Shown here piece by piece: positions 15,381-16,676 of a DNA stretch of 16,676 nt. Source of the DNA: Clostridia bacterium (lineage in GTDB: Bacteria; Bacillota_A; Clostridia; Oscillospirales; Butyricicoccaceae); contig JAFOHJ010000326.1 in assembly GCA_017421885.1 (NCBI GenBank), positions 1 through 16,676 of the forward strand, given 5' to 3'. The notes beneath the pieces were generated by a model. That model was not told the origin of the DNA and searched no databases. It saw only the letters and a program-made list of their open reading frames with translations. Position numbers and translations under genes: made by a program. Positions within the stretch are counted from its first letter, which is position 1. Every line of letters begins with the position of its first letter.

Positions 15381-16064
15381 TTAAATGCCGTTCTTCTTGC
15401 CTTCTGCATTGTCGGAAACGGTGTGCAGCAGGCTGAGGATCGAGGGGGCAAGCTGAGGATAATTAGCTTGCAGACGGTCAATGGTCAGGCCGGCTACTGC
15501 CTCGCTGGTCTCATCGCACTCAGCGGCAATGCGGCAGATGGCAAGCTCGCTCTTTTTGAGCTGCATATCGCACATGGCATCCACATATTCGAAGGGGATG
15601 GGGAAAGCGCTGTCGGGATTCTGCCTGCCGAAAGCATAGACATGGCGGTATACTTTGTAAATTGCCGTATAGAGATAGAGGCTGCATTCGGAAATGAGCT
15701 TCTTGTCGCCGTGACGGCCGAGAATATCATAGAAAAGCGAAAGGGAATTGGTCAGCACCTTACGGGAGAAAAGGGCCATTGCGCTGCCCTTGAGGACATT
15801 GTCCTTCTGGTCGAGGGCATCGGGAAGATTTTCAGAGATGATGGCTGCGCCGTCTCTGGCCATTGTGCGGCCAAGAAGATAGTCGGCCGAAACGCCATAA
15901 TAGTCGGCAGCCTTCACGAGGAACTCGAGTCCCGGCTCTCTCATGCCGTTCTCATAGTGCGACAAAAGAGCCTGAGAAACACCAAGGTCACCCGCAGCTT
16001 TTCTCTGGCTTATTTTCTTTTCTTTTCTCAGAAGAGATAATGTCCGGGGAAAGTCGTTTACCAT
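15381..16064 (-). CDS. XRE-family helix-turn-helix transcriptional regulator
   Basis: The 227-residue protein has an N-terminal HTH_3 (XRE/Cro) DNA-binding domain at about residues 6-65. It shows the usual LRKEKKISQRKAAGDLGVSQ, LSHYENGMREPG and a closing YYGVSADYLLGRT. The remaining 160 residues are mostly helical with several cysteines and no enzyme motif I recognise. They probably serve dimerisation or ligand binding. It is transcribed away from the AEC gene's terminator and towards the cysteine hydrolase, with which it shares a terminator. A CGGAG element lies nine bases before the ATG. A promoter at 16181-16209 and a leader hairpin at 16123-16154 suggest its expression is controlled. Its targets are unknown; autoregulation is common for the family but not shown here. 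Confidence 0.88.
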   Translation of the reverse strand: MVNDFPRTLSLLRKEKKISQRKAAGDLGVSQALLSHYENGMREPGLEFLVKAADYYGVSADYLLGRTMARDGAAIISENLPDALDQKDNVLKGSAMALFSRKVLTNSLSLFYDILGRHGDKKLISECSLYLYTAIYKVYRHVYAFGRQNPDSAFPIPFEYVDAMCDMQLKKSELAICRIAAECDETSEAVAGLTIDRLQANYPQLAPSILSLLHTVSDNAEGKKNGI

Positions 16065-16122
16065 GAGAGATACTCCGTATTACTTCGATTTATTGTCGGT
16101 AATGTTAAAAGGGGACAGAAAA

Positions 16123-16154
16123 CCCTGCCCACAAATCATCTGAAGCGGGCAGAG
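16123..16154 (-). promoter_or_regulatory. Hairpin in the leader of the XRE regulator gene, possible attenuator
   Basis: On the minus strand CTCTGCCC pairs with GGGCAGGG (8 bp, one G-U pair) around a 16-base loop, and is followed by TTTTCTG. It lies between the promoter and the ATG of the regulator, about 60 bases before the start codon. It could terminate part of the transcripts or protect the leader. The T run is short, so terminator strength is uncertain. Confidence 0.5.
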
Positions 16155-16180
16155 GAAATGCCAAACATATTAATACATAT

Positions 16181-16209
16181 AGTATACAGCTAAAAATCCC
16201 TTTCGTAAA
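16181..16209 (-). promoter_or_regulatory. Promoter of the XRE regulator gene
   Basis: On the minus strand TTTACG (16204-16209) and TATACT (16181-16186) are 17 bases apart, with TG directly before TATACT. The predicted start is near 16174, leaving a leader of about 110 bases. Confidence 0.65.
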
Positions 16210-16252
16210 GAGTTTTTTAAACTATTTGTTATTAAAACAACCTCAAAACTCT
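16209..16252. repeat. Inverted repeat AGAGTTTT/AAAACTCT upstream of the XRE promoter
   Basis: Two 8-base arms, AGAGTTTT at 16209-16216 and AAAACTCT at 16245-16252, are perfect reverse complements separated by 28 AT-rich bases. They lie just upstream of the -35 on the minus strand. This could be an operator or UP-like AT-rich region, or chance in an AT-rich gap. Confidence 0.35.
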
Positions 16253-16265
16253 CTATAAAGACAAT

Positions 16266-16299
16266 AAAAGACGGGATAACACAAGATATCCCGCCTTTT
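16266..16299 (-). terminator. Intrinsic terminator of the AEC transporter gene
   Basis: AAAAG plus CGGGATA (16266-16278) pairs with TATCCCG plus CTTTT (16287-16299), with one A-C mismatch and an 8-base loop. Read on the minus strand the stem ends in TCTTTTATTG, fitting termination of the gene that stops at 16340. The symmetric A/T tails would also allow plus-strand activity. Confidence 0.75.
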
Positions 16300-16339
16300 G
16301 TGATTACTAAACGCAATATATGGATGATTTGTATACAGA

Positions 16340-16676
16340 TCAGAAGAAAATCGTCATAAGGGGAATGGTGACCATCGACAGTACCGTCGAGAAAAATACT
16401 ACCTGAGATGCAAACTCATAGTTTCTGCCGTACTTTGCGGCAAGAACTGCCGTCAGCGAAGCCGAAGGCATACCGGAAAGCAGGGTGGAAACGCCAACGA
16501 CCATAGGCTCAAGATTGAGCAGATTCAGTACGAAAAATACGACTGCAGGGATGAAGATAAGGCGGATAAAGCTGTAGTAAGACAGCAGACCCAACTGGAT
16601 ATTTTTAAGGTTGATATCGGCAAGGATGGCGCCGATCATCATCATGGAAATAGCGGTGGTGCATCCGCCGATAGAG
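16340..16676 (-). CDS. AEC-family (auxin efflux carrier/malate permease type) transporter, C-terminal part
   Basis: The frame is open to the window edge, so about 112 C-terminal residues of a longer gene (family length about 300-320) are seen. Four hydrophobic segments are visible. Features typical of AEC proteins are the SxxMMMIGAILAD segment, where members have a P/S-x-x-x-x-x-G-A-x-L-A pattern, then SFIRLIFIPAVVFF, a SGMPSASLTAVLAAKYG stretch, and a final STVLSMVTIPLMTIFF. The family moves organic anions such as malate or related small carboxylates in bacteria. The substrate here is unknown. The short internal start at 16645 is not the real start, since coding sequence continues upstream of it. 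The gene ends in its own terminator, separating it from the XRE gene downstream. Confidence 0.85.
   Translation of the reverse strand, partial: SIGGCTTAISMMMIGAILADINLKNIQLGLLSYYSFIRLIFIPAVVFFVLNLLNLEPMVVGVSTLLSGMPSASLTAVLAAKYGRNYEFASQVVFFSTVLSMVTIPLMTIFF

Noticed and set aside
15351..16040. 229-codon plus-strand open frame
   Set aside because: It is antisense to the XRE regulator, begins within a terminator, and has no recognisable domain or ribosome binding site.

Overview
The window looks like chromosome from a moderate-GC, low-GC-lineage Firmicute of the Clostridia (Ruminococcaceae/Oscillospiraceae-like, probably an anaerobe). The reasons are strong AGGAGG-type ribosome binding sites, sigma-A-like promoters, a C_GCAxxG_C_C redox-type protein, a single-chain PurL of clostridial type, and the gene order purE-purF-purM-purN-purO-purH-purD-purL. 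Genus cannot be fixed from sequence alone.

Layout. (1) Positions 1-1714 hold the end of a plus-strand operon of three poorly characterised genes: a truncated hypothetical, a two-helix membrane protein, and a small exported or anchored DUF4359-like protein, closed by a GC-rich terminator. (2) Positions 1757-3614 hold a two-gene unit with a near-consensus promoter: a C_GCAxxG_C_C cysteine-motif protein and an MFS transporter. (3) Positions 3615-4004 are a 390-base gap with a clear promoter, a structured region of about 140 bases and an intrinsic terminator, directly before purE. This is a small-RNA or leader candidate, and 6S RNA is my best guess. (4) Positions 4005-14517 are an eight-gene purine operon, ended by a 14-bp-stem terminator. 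(5) Positions 14638-15330 encode an isochorismatase-family cysteine hydrolase, followed by a terminator that works in both directions. (6) On the minus strand are an XRE-type regulator (15381-16064) with its own promoter and a hairpin in its leader, and the C-terminal end of an AEC-family transporter (16340-16676).

The purine operon covers most of de novo IMP synthesis: PurF (PRPP to phosphoribosylamine), PurD, PurN, PurL, PurM, PurE, AICAR transformylase and IMP cyclohydrolase. purK, purC and purB are absent from the window. Two steps are unusual. The PurF-like protein keeps the PRPP loop and the iron-sulfur cysteines but has glycine where the catalytic glutaminase cysteine should be, and has also lost the glutamine-site residues. 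The last two steps, normally one bifunctional PurH, are split between an archaeal-type PurO cyclohydrolase and a stand-alone transformylase that reads more like the eukaryotic ATIC domain than E. coli PurH. PurL, by contrast, keeps a complete Cys-His-Glu glutaminase. These oddities and the RNA candidate before purE are the most interesting content. I saw no CRISPR array, insertion sequence, phage gene, tRNA or rRNA.
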